The notes: generated from the letters alone by a model not told the origin. A stretch of 64,000 bases of DNA from Paraburkholderia sp. PGU19 (GCF_013426915.1 NZ_AP023179.1:2170001-2234000), one strand, 5' to 3'; counted from the first letter of the stretch, positions 46,388 through 56,969 are shown. Program-made: numbers and translations.

Positions 46388-49243
46388 TTATTTAACGATG
46401 GACGCGCCTTTCAGACGGCCAAACGCGCCTTCGATCAGCGCCTTCTGCTGCTCGTAGTGCTTCGCGTAGTAGCCGACAGCGGGCGAAGCCGAAGCGGGAC
46501 GGCCGCTGTATGCCAGCTTCTGTCCTTCCTTCATGCCTTCGCGCAGGTGATGTTCGATGTAGAACCACGGGCCCTGATTCTGCGGCTCGTCCTGCACCCA
46601 CACCACTTCGGTTGCGTTGTCGTACTTCTTCAGTTCGGATTCGAACTGCTTGTGCGCGAACGGATACAGCTGTTCGATACGCACGATCGCGACGTCTTGT
46701 GCCTTCGCTTCGCGGCGATGCGCGAGCAGGTCGTAGTACACGCGGCCCGAGCAGACCAGCACGCGCTTGACCTTCTTGGCGTCGATCGAATCGTCCGTTT
46801 CGCTGAGAACCGGCTGGAACGAGCCCTTCGCGAGTTCCGACAGATCCGACACGGCTTCCTTGTGACGCAGCAGCGACTTCGGCGTGAAGACGACGAGCGG
46901 CTTGCGGAACAGACGGATCATCTGGCGGCGCAGCAGGTGGAAAACCTGTGCCGGCGTGGTCGGTTGAACGACCTGCATGTTGTGATCTGCGCACAGCTGC
47001 AGGAAGCGTTCGATACGCGCCGACGAGTGCTCCGGACCCTGGCCTTCGTAGCCGTGCGGCAGCAGCATCGTCAGGCCCGACACGCGGCCCCACTTCACTT
47101 CGCCCGACGAGATGAACTGGTCGATCACGACCTGCGCGCCATTCACGAAGTCGCCGAACTGCGCTTCCCACGCGACGAACGTGTTCGGCTCAGCCGTCGA
47201 GTAGCCGTATTCGAAGCCGAGCACGGCTTCTTCGGACAGCACCGAGTCGATCACCGTGAACTTCGCCTGACCTTCGGCGATGTTCTGCAGCGGCACGTAC
47301 GTGCCGTCGTTCCAGCGTTCGCGGTTCTGGTCGTGCAGCACTGCGTGACGGTGCGTGAACGTGCCACGGCCCGAGTCCTGACCCGTCAGGCGCACGGCAT
47401 AACCCGATGCAACCAGCGACGCGAAGGCCAGATGCTCGCCCATGCCCCAGTCGAGTTGCGCTTCGCCACGGCCCATTGCACGGCGGTCGTTGATCACGCG
47501 CTCGACGAGCGGGTGAACCTTGAAGCCTTCGGGGATCGTCGTGATGCGCTCGGCCAGACGCTTGAGTTCGGCGAGCGGCACTGCGGTATCCGCTGCGTCC
47601 GTCCACTTGCGGTTCAGGAACGGAACCCAGTCGACAGCGTACTTGCTCTTGTAGTTCGACAGGACCGGGTCGACCGTGTGGTGACCTTCGTCCATCGCCT
47701 TGCGGTATGCCTTGACGAATTCATCGCCTTGATCGGCGGTGATGACGCCTTGCTGCACGAGGCGTTCTGCGTACAGCGCGCGCGTGCCCGGGTGCTTGGC
47801 GATCGTCTTGTACATCAGCGGCTGCGTGACGGCCGGCGTGTCCTGCTCGTTGTGGCCCAGCTTGCGGAAGCAGATGATGTCGATCACGACATCCTTGTGG
47901 AACTGCATCCGGAAGTCGATGGCCATTTGCGTGGCCAGCACGACAGCTTCAGGATCGTCGCCATTCACGTGCAGCACGGGCGCTTCGATCATCTTGACGA
48001 CGTCCGAGCAATACAGCGTGGAGCGTGCGTCGCGCGGGTCGGACGTGGTGAAGCCGATCTGGTTGTTGATGACGATGTGCAGCGTGCCGTGCGTGCCGTA
48101 ACCGCGCGTTTGCGCGAGGTTCAGCGTTTCCATCACGACGCCCTGGCCTGCGAAGGCGGCGTCGCCGTGGATCTGCACGGGCAGCACTTGCAGGCCGTTC
48201 TCGTCGCCGCGACGGTCCATACGGGCCTTCGCCGAGCCTTCGACCACCGGGTTGACGATTTCGAGGTGCGACGGGTTGAACGCGAGCGACAGGTGAACCG
48301 GGCCGCCTTCCGTCGCGACATCCGACGAGAAGCCCTTGTGGTACTTCACATCGCCTGCGGGCAGGTCGTCGACGTGCTTGCCTTCGAATTCGGCGAACAG
48401 GTCGGCGGGCATCTTGCCCAGCGTGTTGACCAGCACATTCAGACGGCCACGGTGCGCCATGCCGATGACGATTTCCTGCACGCCGCTCTTGCCTGCGTGG
48501 TGCACGACTTCGTCCATCGATGCGATGAAGCTTTCGCCGCCTTCCAGCGAGAAGCGCTTCTGACCGACGTACTTGGTGTGCAGGAAGCGCTCGAGGCCTT
48601 CTGCTGCCGTCAGACGGTTCAGGATGTGCTTCTTCTTGTCAGCCGTGAAGTTCGGCGTGGAGCGGATCGATTCGAGACGTTCCTTCCACCAGCGCTTCTG
48701 TTCCGGATCGCTCAGGTACATGTACTCGGCGCCGATCGTGCCGCAGTACGTGTCGCGCAACGCCTTGACGATGTCCCGCAACGAAGCCTGCTCGAAACCG
48801 AAGTACAGGTTGTTCGTGTTGAACGTCTGGTCCATGTCGGCTTCGGTGAAGTCGTAGAACGCAGGTTCAAGCTCGGGAATGTTCGGACGTTCGCGGCGCT
48901 TCAGAGGATCGAGGTTGGCCCATTGCGAGCCGAGGAAGCGATATGCGCCGATCAGGGACTGCACATAGACTTGCTTACGCGCGGTGGTGAGATCTTCACC
49001 GCCCGTGCGCGGCAGGAAGGCGTTCGCCTTTGCGCGCTGAGCAAATGATTCGACGATCGGGCCATGGGCCACGTCGTTGGCACTGGTGCCATCCGATGCA
49101 GGAACGTTCTGCAGGGCGTCGAAATAATTGCGCCAGGTCTCGGGCACTGACGCGGGATTGTCGAGATATGCTTCGTACAACTCTTCTACGTACGGAGCAT
49201 TGCCGCCGAACAGATACGAGTTCGACTGGAATTGCTTCATCAT
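46388..49243 (-). CDS. odhA: 2-oxoglutarate dehydrogenase E1
   Basis: Thiamine-diphosphate enzyme that decarboxylates 2-oxoglutarate and transfers the succinyl group to E2. The N-terminal E2-binding helix is SNSYLFGGNAPYVEELYEAY. Active-site and TPP segments are GMAHRGRLNVLVNTLGKMP and GDAAFAGQGVVMETLNLAQTR, with HIVINNQIGFTTSDP. The transketolase-like domain has GSGRGTF-type sequence (LTGQDSGRGTFTHRHAV), and MLLPHGYEGQGPEHSSAR. 951 aa, normal for SucA. Two successive ATG codons (49243, 49240) are possible starts; AAGGTGAGC lies upstream. Confidence 0.98.
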   Translation of the reverse strand: MMKQFQSNSYLFGGNAPYVEELYEAYLDNPASVPETWRNYFDALQNVPASDGTSANDVAHGPIVESFAQRAKANAFLPRTGGEDLTTARKQVYVQSLIGAYRFLGSQWANLDPLKRRERPNIPELEPAFYDFTEADMDQTFNTNNLYFGFEQASLRDIVKALRDTYCGTIGAEYMYLSDPEQKRWWKERLESIRSTPNFTADKKKHILNRLTAAEGLERFLHTKYVGQKRFSLEGGESFIASMDEVVHHAGKSGVQEIVIGMAHRGRLNVLVNTLGKMPADLFAEFEGKHVDDLPAGDVKYHKGFSSDVATEGGPVHLSLAFNPSHLEIVNPVVEGSAKARMDRRGDENGLQVLPVQIHGDAAFAGQGVVMETLNLAQTRGYGTHGTLHIVINNQIGFTTSDPRDARSTLYCSDVVKMIEAPVLHVNGDDPEAVVLATQMAIDFRMQFHKDVVIDIICFRKLGHNEQDTPAVTQPLMYKTIAKHPGTRALYAERLVQQGVITADQGDEFVKAYRKAMDEGHHTVDPVLSNYKSKYAVDWVPFLNRKWTDAADTAVPLAELKRLAERITTIPEGFKVHPLVERVINDRRAMGRGEAQLDWGMGEHLAFASLVASGYAVRLTGQDSGRGTFTHRHAVLHDQNRERWNDGTYVPLQNIAEGQAKFTVIDSVLSEEAVLGFEYGYSTAEPNTFVAWEAQFGDFVNGAQVVIDQFISSGEVKWGRVSGLTMLLPHGYEGQGPEHSSARIERFLQLCADHNMQVVQPTTPAQVFHLLRRQMIRLFRKPLVVFTPKSLLRHKEAVSDLSELAKGSFQPVLSETDDSIDAKKVKRVLVCSGRVYYDLLAHRREAKAQDVAIVRIEQLYPFAHKQFESELKKYDNATEVVWVQDEPQNQGPWFYIEHHLREGMKEGQKLAYSGRPASASPAVGYYAKHYEQQKALIEGAFGRLKGASIVK

Positions 49244-49596
49244 TTTACGCTCACCTTTCTTCGAGCTTCTCGAGAAATAGCGGGTTACTGAACCTTCCGC
49301 GACACGGCCTGACCGTTTAGCGGATTGCGCGAATCAAGTCTTGCTTGGAAGGACCTAAAACTTGCACTCGCGGGAGCATATCACATAACCCATAGTTGAC
49401 ATAGGACAGGTCCCAACTGGAAAGCCCGTGGTACGGGGCTTTGCGGCAAGTTTTATGCTTGCGCAACAGTGTTTGCGGCACTGCAGAAGAATACTTTAGG
49501 CGCTTATAGGAAGCTCTGCAGCGAAACGCGCAACGCCAATGCAAAAAGCCGCCCGAGGGCGGCTTTTCACTGAGACTTTCGCGAGACTTCGCGCGA
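49244..49596. other. Intergenic region typA-odhA
   Basis: 353 bp on the route of minus-strand transcription. It has the typA terminator at 49544-49567, after which an odhA promoter must lie. TATGGGTTATGTGATATGCT on the minus strand near 49400-49375 is an AT-rich candidate. No gene recognised. Confidence 0.5.
49544..49567 (-). terminator. Terminator of typA
   Basis: AAAAGCCGCC/GGCGGCTTTT 10-bp stem with a 4-nt loop and a T-run on the minus strand, 30 bp beyond the typA stop. Confidence 0.9.
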
Positions 49597-51423
49597 TCAG
49601 TCGACGGCTGCTTCGCGGCTTGCGCGGCGGCGCTCGTGTTCCTTCAGATGGCGCTTGCGCAGACGGATGCTTTGCGGCGTCACTTCAACGAGTTCGTCTT
49701 CGTCGATGAATTCGACCGCGTATTCCAGCGACATCTGGATCGCCGGCACGAGGCGCACGGCTTCGTCAGTGCCCGACGCACGCACGTTGGTCAGCTGCTT
49801 GCCCTTGATCGGGTTCACGACGAGGTCGTTGTCACGGCTATGAATGCCGATGATCATGCCTTCGTACAGCGCGTCGCCCGGCTTCACGAACATGCGGCCG
49901 CGATCCTGCAGTTTCCACAGTGCGTAGGCGACAGCCGCGCCGTCGTCTTGCGAGATCAGCACGCCGTTGCGGCGCTCGCCGAGCGAACCGTCCTTGACGG
50001 GCGCGTATTCGTCGAACACGTGGCTCATCAGGCCTGTGCCGCGCGTGAGCGTCAGGAATTCGCCCTGGAAACCGATCAGGCCACGCGCCGGAATGCGGTA
50101 CTCGAGGCGCGTACGGCCACGGCCGTCCGACGCCATGTCGAGCATTTCGCCCTTGCGGCGGCCAAGCTCTTCCATGACGCCGCCCTGGTGCGAGTCTTCG
50201 AGGTCGACCGTCAGCAGTTCGTACGGCTCGTGCTTCACGCCGTCGACTTCATGCAGCACGACGCGCGGACGCGACACGGCCATCTCGTAGCCTTCGCGGC
50301 GCATGTTTTCGATCAGGATGGTCAGGTGCAACTCGCCACGGCCCGACACTTCGAACACGGTTTCGTCGCCGGTGTCTTTCACGCGCAGCGCGACGTTGTG
50401 GTTCAGTTCCTTCATCAGACGATCGCGGATCTGGCGGCTCGTGACAAACTTGCCTTCCTTGCCTGCGAGCGGCGACGAATTCACGAGGAAGTTCATCGTC
50501 AGCGTGGGTTCGTCGACGGTGATCATCGGCAGCGCTTCGGGCGCTTCCGGCGCGCAGATCGTCGCGCCGATGCCGACTTCTTCGATGCCGTTGATCAGCA
50601 CGATGTCGCCCGCTTCGGCTTCAGCGACCTGCACGCGCTCGAGGCCTTCGAACGACAGCACCTGGTTGATCTTGCGGCTCAGGATTTCGCCTTCCGGACC
50701 GAAGCGGATCACGACCTGCTGACCCGGCTTGATACGGCCGCGCGTGATACGGCCCACGCCGATACGGCCGACGTACGTCGAGTAATCCAGCGACGTGATC
50801 TGCAACTGCAGGGGACCGTCCGGATCGGCCGGGCGAACGGGCACGTGTTCGAGAATCGCTTCGAACAGCGGGCGCATCGTGCCTTCGCGCACGCTCGGGT
50901 CCAGGTCGGCATAACCGTTCAGGCCCGACGCGTAGACGATCGGGAAGTCAAGCTGGTCTTCGGATGCGCCGAGCTTGTCGAACAGGTCGAACGTCTGGTT
51001 GATCACCCAGTCGATACGCGCGCCCGGACGGTCGATCTTGTTGATCACGACGATCGGCTTCAGACCCAGCGCAAGCGCCTTTTTCGTCACGAAGCGGGTT
51101 TGCGGCATCGGGCCTTCGACGGCGTCGACGAGCAGCAGCACGGAATCGACCATCGACAGCACACGCTCCACTTCACCGCCGAAGTCGGCGTGGCCCGGGG
51201 TGTCGACGATGTTGATGTGCGTGCCTTCGTATTCGACGGCGCAATTCTTGGCGAGAATGGTGATGCCACGCTCTTTTTCGATGTCGTTCGAATCCATCAC
51301 GCGTTCAGCGATCTGCTGGTTTTCGCGGAAGGTACCGGACTGGCGGAGCAGCTGGTCGACGAGCGTGGTTTTGCCGTGGTCGACGTGAGCGATGATGGCG
51401 ATGTTGCGAAGAGCGCGGGACAT
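49597..51423 (-). CDS. typA: Ribosome-associated GTPase TypA/BipA
   Basis: Translational GTPase of the EF-G class that assists ribosome assembly and stress adaptation, notably in the cold. The G1 motif [15 protein letters not shown] is at residues ~10-24, the switch region [11 protein letters not shown]3 [13 protein letters not shown]4 NKIDRPGAR. Domains II, III, V and the TypA-specific C-terminal domain follow, with [21 protein letters not shown] and [12 protein letters not shown]. The ATG at 51423 gives 608 aa; an upstream in-frame stretch of 33 codons is not part of the family. It is divergent from the marR efflux regulator. Confidence 0.97.
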   Translation of the reverse strand: MSRALRNIAIIAHVDHGKTTLVDQLLRQSGTFRENQQIAERVMDSNDIEKERGITILAKNCAVEYEGTHINIVDTPGHADFGGEVERVLSMVDSVLLLVDAVEGPMPQTRFVTKKALALGLKPIVVINKIDRPGARIDWVINQTFDLFDKLGASEDQLDFPIVYASGLNGYADLDPSVREGTMRPLFEAILEHVPVRPADPDGPLQLQITSLDYSTYVGRIGVGRITRGRIKPGQQVVIRFGPEGEILSRKINQVLSFEGLERVQVAEAEAGDIVLINGIEEVGIGATICAPEAPEALPMITVDEPTLTMNFLVNSSPLAGKEGKFVTSRQIRDRLMKELNHNVALRVKDTGDETVFEVSGRGELHLTILIENMRREGYEMAVSRPRVVLHEVDGVKHEPYELLTVDLEDSHQGGVMEELGRRKGEMLDMASDGRGRTRLEYRIPARGLIGFQGEFLTLTRGTGLMSHVFDEYAPVKDGSLGERRNGVLISQDDGAAVAYALWKLQDRGRMFVKPGDALYEGMIIGIHSRDNDLVVNPIKGKQLTNVRASGTDEAVRLVPAIQMSLEYAVEFIDEDELVEVTPQSIRLRKRHLKEHERRRASREAAVD

Positions 51424-51723
51424 AGGAACCTGGAGACGCTGGGATACGAGTGGAGTGCGCCACCTGCCCAGCCACCTTCGCCAAGCCCAAAGCGCACTTT
51501 TGGGAACCAATAAGTATAGCACGAACGAGTGACGCTTTTCTGGTATTCCCTGATACCGGACTCCACTGCCTCAATAAAGCGACATGCAACACGCCGCGCG
51601 CAGCCGCCGCGCACTCTTTTCTGGCGCGAGAAAGATCCTTGCCTAAGCTGTAATAACGCTTGCCGCGTCAATTATTCGTCTCTACAATCCTGCATAGTCA
51701 ACCATTGCATTCGCATGAGAATC

Positions 51724-52239
51724 ATGACCGAAACGTCCCACACGCCATCGCCCGAGGTTAGCGAATACCAGCTGGGCGAGAGCGTCGGCTATCTGATCTC
51801 CCGCGTGAAATCGACCATGTCGAACCTCGTGACGCAACGCACGATGGCCGAACTCGGTATCACCAGCCAGCAGGCCAGCGTGCTGTTCATGGTTGCCAGC
51901 GGCAAATGCCTGCTCGCCGCCGAACTCGCTCGGGAATACGGCATCGACGCCAGCGCCGTCACGCGCCTGATCGATCGCCTCGAAAAACGCGGTCTGCTGA
52001 CGCGGGTGCGCAGCGCTGAAGACCGGCGCGCCGTGCGCCTTGCGCTGACGGCCGAAGGTCACGCAATCGCCGCGCGCATGCCGGCTGTCTTCACCAGCGT
52101 GACCGAGAAACTGCTATCCGGCTTTTCGCCAGAGGAAACGGGATTCCTCAAAAGTCTTCTGAGACGGGTGCTCGCGAACAGCTGCGAAGTGGTCAGCGAA
52201 ACCCGTGACTCGGCAAGCAATACCGATAACAAATCGTAA
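51724..52239 (+). CDS. MarR-family regulator of the adjacent efflux operon
   Basis: Winged-helix repressor of 171 aa. The HTH is CLLAAELAREYGIDASAVTRLIDRLEKRGLL, followed by the wing RVRSAEDRRAVRLALTAEG. A long N-terminal helix contains TMAELGITSQQASVLFMVA. The ATG at 51724 is preferred; an in-frame ATG at 51715 adds three residues, and neither has a strong ribosome site. It leads the NodT-EmrA-EmrB genes 57 bp downstream, the same order as MarR-controlled emr systems, so local repression relieved by phenolic or hydrophobic compounds is likely. Confidence 0.9.
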   Translation: MTETSHTPSPEVSEYQLGESVGYLISRVKSTMSNLVTQRTMAELGITSQQASVLFMVASGKCLLAAELAREYGIDASAVTRLIDRLEKRGLLTRVRSAEDRRAVRLALTAEGHAIAARMPAVFTSVTEKLLSGFSPEETGFLKSLLRRVLANSCEVVSETRDSASNTDNKS

Positions 52240-52296
52240 GAAATTAGTTGCATCGTCCATTATAGAAAAATGCCATTACACGCAAAGAGTCGAGCG

Positions 52297-53805
52297 ATGA
52301 AATTCCTTTCCAGGCCCGCGCCCGCTTCGTCGTGCCGTGCGGCCGTCGCCGCAGCCGTGGCGGCGTTCGCCCTCGCCGGCTGCGCGAACTATTTCGATCT
52401 GAAGAACGACAACAAGATTGCGTCGACCTCGCAATTCGAAGCGTCGCAAAGCCTGCCCGCCGAAGGCGGCCAGTGGCCGGCGCTCGATTGGGCCGGCCAG
52501 TTCGGCGACCCGCAGTTGCCGAAGCTGATCGCGGAAGCGCTCGAAGGCAATCCGTCGATCGCGCAGGCGCAGGCGCGCATCGCGAAGGCTTCGTCCTATA
52601 TCGAATCGTCGAAGTCGGCGCTTTATCCGAAGGTCGAGGGCAGCTATTCGTGGACCCGCGAGCTGTATTCCGCCAATGCGCTATTCCCGCCGCCCTACGG
52701 TGGGACGTGGTACAGCGAAAACAACGTGCTCGCCAGCGCGTCCTGGGATCTCGACTTGTGGGGTAAGAACCGCCAGCGGCTCGGCCAGGCCGTGTCGCAG
52801 GAAAAGGCAGCTGAGGCGGACATGCAGCAGGCGCGCGTGACCCTCGCAGCGTCGGTTGCGCGTACGTACAACTCGCTCGCGCAGTTGTATGCGCTGCGCG
52901 ACATCGCCGAGCGCGAGATCAAGAATCGTCAGACGATCGGCGTCATTGCAAACGACCGCGTGAAAGCCGGCCTCGACACGAACGTCGAGCGTCAGACGGC
53001 CAACGGCAACATCGCGACAAGCCAGTCGAACCTGACGGAACTCGACGGCCAGATCACGACCACGCGCTACGAACTCGGCGCGCTGCTCGGCAAGGGGCCG
53101 GACCGCGGCCTGCAGATCGCCAAGCCGGTGTTCAACCCTGGCGGTGCCGTCACGCTGCCCGACAACGTACCCGCCGATCTCATCTCGCGCCGCCCGGACA
53201 TCGTCGCCGCGCGCTGGCAGGTCGAAGCCGCGATGCACGACGTGAAGGAAGCGAAGGCTGAGTTCTTCCCGGACGTGAACCTCGCTGCCGGTTTCGGTTT
53301 CGATGCGTTCGGCTGGGGCAAATTCCTGACCTCGTCGAGCCGCCAGATCCAGTTCGGCCCGGCAATCCATCTGCCCATTTTCGACGCCGGCGCGCTGCGC
53401 TCGCAACTGAAGGGCCGCTACGCCGACTTCGACCTCGACATCGCAAACTACAACCAGACGCTCATCGGCGCGCTGTCAGACGTGGCCACGCAGATTTCGT
53501 CGATCCGCTCGCTGGATCACCAGCAAGGCGACGCGCAACGCGCGCTCGACGCGTCGACGAAAGCGTACGAGCTCGCCGTGATCCGCTACAAGGCGGGTCT
53601 CTCGCCACAATTGCAGGTGCTGACAGCCGATCAGAACCGCCTCTCCGCCGAACAGACCGTGACGAATCTGAAGATGCGCCGCCGCGATCTGCAGATCGCG
53701 CTGATCAAGGCGCTCGGCGGCGGTTTCGACGCGACGCAGACGGGCCTCATCGTGCCGACGGATGCTCCCGCTTCGTCGGCCTCGACGGCCCACGCGGCGA
53801 ACTGA
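52297..53805 (+). CDS. NodT-family outer-membrane efflux lipoprotein (TolC-like)
   Basis: Outer-membrane channel of a tripartite pump, 502 aa. The lipoprotein signal ends at FALAGCAN. Two OEP (outer-membrane efflux) repeats follow: PQLPKLIAEALEGNPSIAQAQARI and, in the second half, RRPDIVAARWQVEAAMHDVKEAKAEFFPDVNLAAG with GPAIHLPIFDAGALRSQL. The helical barrel segment YELAVIRYKAGLSPQLQVL is typical. The ATG at 52297 is chosen; 52270 is an alternative. It is 92 bp ahead of the membrane-fusion gene. Confidence 0.94.
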   Translation: MKFLSRPAPASSCRAAVAAAVAAFALAGCANYFDLKNDNKIASTSQFEASQSLPAEGGQWPALDWAGQFGDPQLPKLIAEALEGNPSIAQAQARIAKASSYIESSKSALYPKVEGSYSWTRELYSANALFPPPYGGTWYSENNVLASASWDLDLWGKNRQRLGQAVSQEKAAEADMQQARVTLAASVARTYNSLAQLYALRDIAEREIKNRQTIGVIANDRVKAGLDTNVERQTANGNIATSQSNLTELDGQITTTRYELGALLGKGPDRGLQIAKPVFNPGGAVTLPDNVPADLISRRPDIVAARWQVEAAMHDVKEAKAEFFPDVNLAAGFGFDAFGWGKFLTSSSRQIQFGPAIHLPIFDAGALRSQLKGRYADFDLDIANYNQTLIGALSDVATQISSIRSLDHQQGDAQRALDASTKAYELAVIRYKAGLSPQLQVLTADQNRLSAEQTVTNLKMRRRDLQIALIKALGGGFDATQTGLIVPTDAPASSASTAHAAN

Positions 53806-53897
53806 GCGCGCAATAGCCCCGGCACAAGCACAAGCACACGCACACCCGATTGCGATCCGAATAAACGATACAGACTGACAGAATCCGGAGCATATCC

Positions 53898-55118
53898 ATG
53901 AGCACGCCCCAACAACCCGCGAACGCGCAGCCGGCCAGCAACGGCAAACGCAAGCGCATGATGACGCTGCTCGTCATCGTGATCCTGATTGCCGCGATCG
54001 CGTACGGCCTTTACTACTTCCTCGTCGCGCGTTTCCACGAAGAGACCGACGACGCGTACGTGAACGGTAACGTCGTGCAGATCACGCCGCAGGTGACGGG
54101 CACCGTCGTCGCCGTGAACGCGGACGACACGCAGACCGTCAAGGTCGGTGATCCGCTCGTCGTCCTCGATCCCGCGGACTCGCGCATCGCGCTGCAATCG
54201 GCGGAAGCGAATCTCGGCCAGGTCGTGCGCCAGGTGCGCGGCCTCTACGCCGACGACAGCCAGTACCAGGCGCAGGTCGCCGTGCGCCAGTCGGACCTGT
54301 CGCGCGCGCAGGACGATTTGAAGCGCCGCATGCAGGTCGCCCAGACGGGCGCTGTGTCGCAGGAAGAAATCTCGCACGCACGCGATGCCGTCAAGAGCGC
54401 ACAAGCCGCGCTCGACGCGTCGCAGCAGCAACTCGCGTCCAACCGCGCGCTGACGGCGAACACGACGATCGCGAGCCACCCGAACGTGCAGGCCGCAGCC
54501 GCCAAGGTCCGCGACGCGTATCTGAACAACGCGCGCAACACGCTGCCCGCGCCCGTCACAGGCTACGTCGCGAAGCGCTCGGTGCAGGTCGGCCAGCGCG
54601 TCGCGCCGGGCAATCCGCTGATGGCGATCGTGCCGCTGAACGCCGTGTGGGTCGACGCGAACTTCAAGGAAGTGCAGCTCAAGCACATGCGCATCGGCCA
54701 GCCCGTCGAACTGACGGCGGACGTGTACGGCTCGTCGGTCAAGTATCAAGGCAAGGTGGTCGGCTTCTCGGCAGGTACGGGTTCGGCGTTCTCACTGCTG
54801 CCCGCTCAGAACGCGACGGGAAACTGGATCAAGGTCGTGCAGCGTCTGCCCGTGCGTATCGCGCTCGATCCGCAGGAACTGGAGAAGCATCCGCTGCGCA
54901 TCGGCCTGTCGATGCAGGTCGAAGTGAGCATCAAGGACGACACGGGCGGCGAACTCGGCAGCGCGGTGAACACCGTGTATCAGACCAACGTGTTCGACAA
55001 GTACGGCGATCAGGCCGATGCGGAAATCGCCCGCATCATCACTGAAAACGCCGGCCCGAATGCAGGTCAGCCGCAGAAGGCGGGGACGGGATCGAAGACC
55101 GCGGCCAAGCTGATGTAA
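53898..55118 (+). CDS. EmrA/HlyD-type membrane fusion protein
   Basis: Periplasmic adaptor linking the MFS pump to the outer-membrane channel. A short cytoplasmic start, one transmembrane helix (MMTLLVIVILIAAIAYGLYY), then HEETDDAYVNGNVVQITPQVTG, the lipoyl-like half motif. A coiled coil covers about residues 90-200, and the second lipoyl half has TLPAPVTGYVAKRSVQVGQRV. The beta-barrel domain includes LNAVWVDANFKEVQLKHMRIGQPVEL. 406 aa is normal for EmrA. The ATG at 53898 has CCGGAG upstream; the gene sits 49 bp before the pump gene. Confidence 0.95.
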   Translation: MSTPQQPANAQPASNGKRKRMMTLLVIVILIAAIAYGLYYFLVARFHEETDDAYVNGNVVQITPQVTGTVVAVNADDTQTVKVGDPLVVLDPADSRIALQSAEANLGQVVRQVRGLYADDSQYQAQVAVRQSDLSRAQDDLKRRMQVAQTGAVSQEEISHARDAVKSAQAALDASQQQLASNRALTANTTIASHPNVQAAAAKVRDAYLNNARNTLPAPVTGYVAKRSVQVGQRVAPGNPLMAIVPLNAVWVDANFKEVQLKHMRIGQPVELTADVYGSSVKYQGKVVGFSAGTGSAFSLLPAQNATGNWIKVVQRLPVRIALDPQELEKHPLRIGLSMQVEVSIKDDTGGELGSAVNTVYQTNVFDKYGDQADAEIARIITENAGPNAGQPQKAGTGSKTAAKLM

Positions 55119-55167
55119 GCGGTACGCATCTGCCACGCATCTGCATTAGACAAGGTTCGAACAATAG

Positions 55168-56733
55168 ATGGCTCAGTCTCAAGCGCAAGTCCCTCACCCG
55201 CCGCTCGAGGGCGCGCAACTGGTGATCGGCACCATCGCGGTGTCGCTCGCCGTTTTCATGAACGTGCTGGACACGTCGATTGCGAACGTGTCGATCCCGT
55301 CGATCTCCGGCGACCTCGGGGTGTCGTCCGACCAGGGCACGTGGGTGATCACGTCGTTCGCGGTCGCCAATGCGATCTCCGTGCCGCTCACCGGCTGGCT
55401 CACCGACCGCATCGGCCAGGTGCGCCTGTTCATGGCGTCGATCGTGTTGTTCGTGATCTCGTCGTGGATGTGCGGGCTCTCGCCGAATCTGCCGTTCCTG
55501 CTCGCCTCGCGCGTGCTGCAGGGCGCGGTGGCCGGTCCGATGATTCCGCTGTCGCAAACGCTGTTGCTCGCGAGTTATCCACGCGCGAAAGCGCCGATGG
55601 CGCTGTCCATGTGGGCGATGACGACATTGATCGCGCCCGTCGCCGGTCCTATTCTTGGTGGCTGGATTTCGGACAACATCTCGTGGCCGTGGATTTTCTA
55701 CGTGAATATCCCGGTCGGGATCATCGCCGCGCTCGCCACATGGGCGATCTTCCGCAACCGCGATTCCGTCATTAAGAAGGCGCCGATCGATATGGTCGGT
55801 CTCGTGCTGCTGATCACGTGGGTCGGCTCGTTGCAGGTGATGCTCGACAAGGGCAAGGATCTCGACTGGTTCTCATCGACGACGGTCGTGGTGCTCGCGA
55901 TCACGGCCGTGATCGCATTGGCGTTCTTTATCGTGTGGGAGTTGACGGACAAGCATCCTGTCGTTGATCTGTCGCTGTTCAAGCTGCGCAATTTCACGGG
56001 CGGCACGGTGGCGCTCGCGATCGGCTATGGCCTGTACTTCGGCAATCTCGTGCTGCTGCCGCTTTGGCTGCAAACCGACATTGGCTACACGGCGACGGAC
56101 GCGGGTCTCGTGATGGCGCCTGTCGGCGTGTTCGCGATCATTCTTTCGCCGCTGACGGGCAAGATTTTGCCGCGCACCGATCCGCGCTATATCTCGACGG
56201 CGTCGTTTCTGGTGTTCGCGCTGTGTTTCTGGATGCGATCGCGTTATACGACGGGCGTCGATACCTATTCGCTAATGCTGCCGACGTTGATCCAGGGGAT
56301 CGGTATGGCCGGGTTCTTCATTCCGCTCGTGTCGATCACGCTGTCGGGATTGCCGGGGAACCGGATTCCGGCGGCGTCGGGGCTGTCGAACTTCGTTCGA
56401 ATCATGTGTGGCGGGATCGGCACGTCGATCTTCGAGACTGCGTGGGATCATCGATCGATTCTGCATCACGCCCAGTTGACCGAGCATGCGAATGCATATA
56501 ACCCTGTGTTCAATCAATCGGTTACACAGATGAGTGGGCTCGGGCTGAATCAGTCGCAGGCGTATGGGCTCGTCAATTCGATGACGACGCAGCAGGCGGC
56601 GCAGCTTGGGGTGAATGATCTGTTTTATATTTCGGCGGGGATTTTTGTTGCGCTGATTGTGTTGATCTGGGTGACCAAGCCTGAGCGTGCGGGTGGTGGG
56701 GATTCGGCTGCTGCTGCGTCGGCGGCGCATTGA
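55168..56733 (+). CDS. EmrB/QacA-type (DHA2) MFS multidrug transporter
   Basis: Proton-driven drug exporter with 14 predicted helices, 521 aa. Motif D1 is LDTSIANVSIPSI in helix 1 and motif A is GWLTDRIGQVRLF. Motif C-like sequences appear as ALSMWAMTTLIAPVAGPILGGWISD. It acts with the preceding adaptor and NodT channel to move hydrophobic toxic compounds out of the cell. The ATG at 55168 follows the adaptor by 49 bp, in one operon under the MarR regulator. The substrate range cannot be predicted. Confidence 0.95.
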   Translation: MAQSQAQVPHPPLEGAQLVIGTIAVSLAVFMNVLDTSIANVSIPSISGDLGVSSDQGTWVITSFAVANAISVPLTGWLTDRIGQVRLFMASIVLFVISSWMCGLSPNLPFLLASRVLQGAVAGPMIPLSQTLLLASYPRAKAPMALSMWAMTTLIAPVAGPILGGWISDNISWPWIFYVNIPVGIIAALATWAIFRNRDSVIKKAPIDMVGLVLLITWVGSLQVMLDKGKDLDWFSSTTVVVLAITAVIALAFFIVWELTDKHPVVDLSLFKLRNFTGGTVALAIGYGLYFGNLVLLPLWLQTDIGYTATDAGLVMAPVGVFAIILSPLTGKILPRTDPRYISTASFLVFALCFWMRSRYTTGVDTYSLMLPTLIQGIGMAGFFIPLVSITLSGLPGNRIPAASGLSNFVRIMCGGIGTSIFETAWDHRSILHHAQLTEHANAYNPVFNQSVTQMSGLGLNQSQAYGLVNSMTTQQAAQLGVNDLFYISAGIFVALIVLIWVTKPERAGGGDSAAAASAAH

Positions 56734-56769
56734 ACAGACGCTTTTGATTTGCACTTCGGGCGGTTTGGT

Positions 56770-56935
56770 TTGCTTTTCGCTGGTATCCGCGTATTGCCTT
56801 CGTGGCACGGCCGGTTTGGTTGTTCTAGCCTTTGCGTTCGCATCCGCGTTTTGTGAGCTTGCTTCAAGCGTCGCCCCTGTGCGGGGCGACGCTTGAAGCA
56901 CGAAGGCAAAACGCGGATGCCAGTGCAAAGGCAAA
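56770..56935. repeat. Dispersed repeat with a 17-bp perfect hairpin; likely terminator for emrB and truB
   Basis: Contains GCTTCAAGCGTCGCCCC (56861-56877) and its perfect complement (56883-56899) with a 5-nt loop. Flanking it are TCGCTGGTATCCGCG (56778 onward) and ACGCGGATGCCAG (inverted, 56911 onward), the same words found in the repeat pair at 11.9-13.7 kb. It lies between convergent genes, so it may stop transcription from both sides, but no T-tract is next to the stem. Confidence 0.75.
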
Positions 56936-56969
56936 ACCAAAACCAGACCGCGAAAGCGAAACCCTAACC

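Noticed and set aside
46304..49048. 914-codon plus-strand open frame
   Set aside because: Antisense shadow of odhA caused by high GC at third positions; its translation has no family features and odhA is complete.
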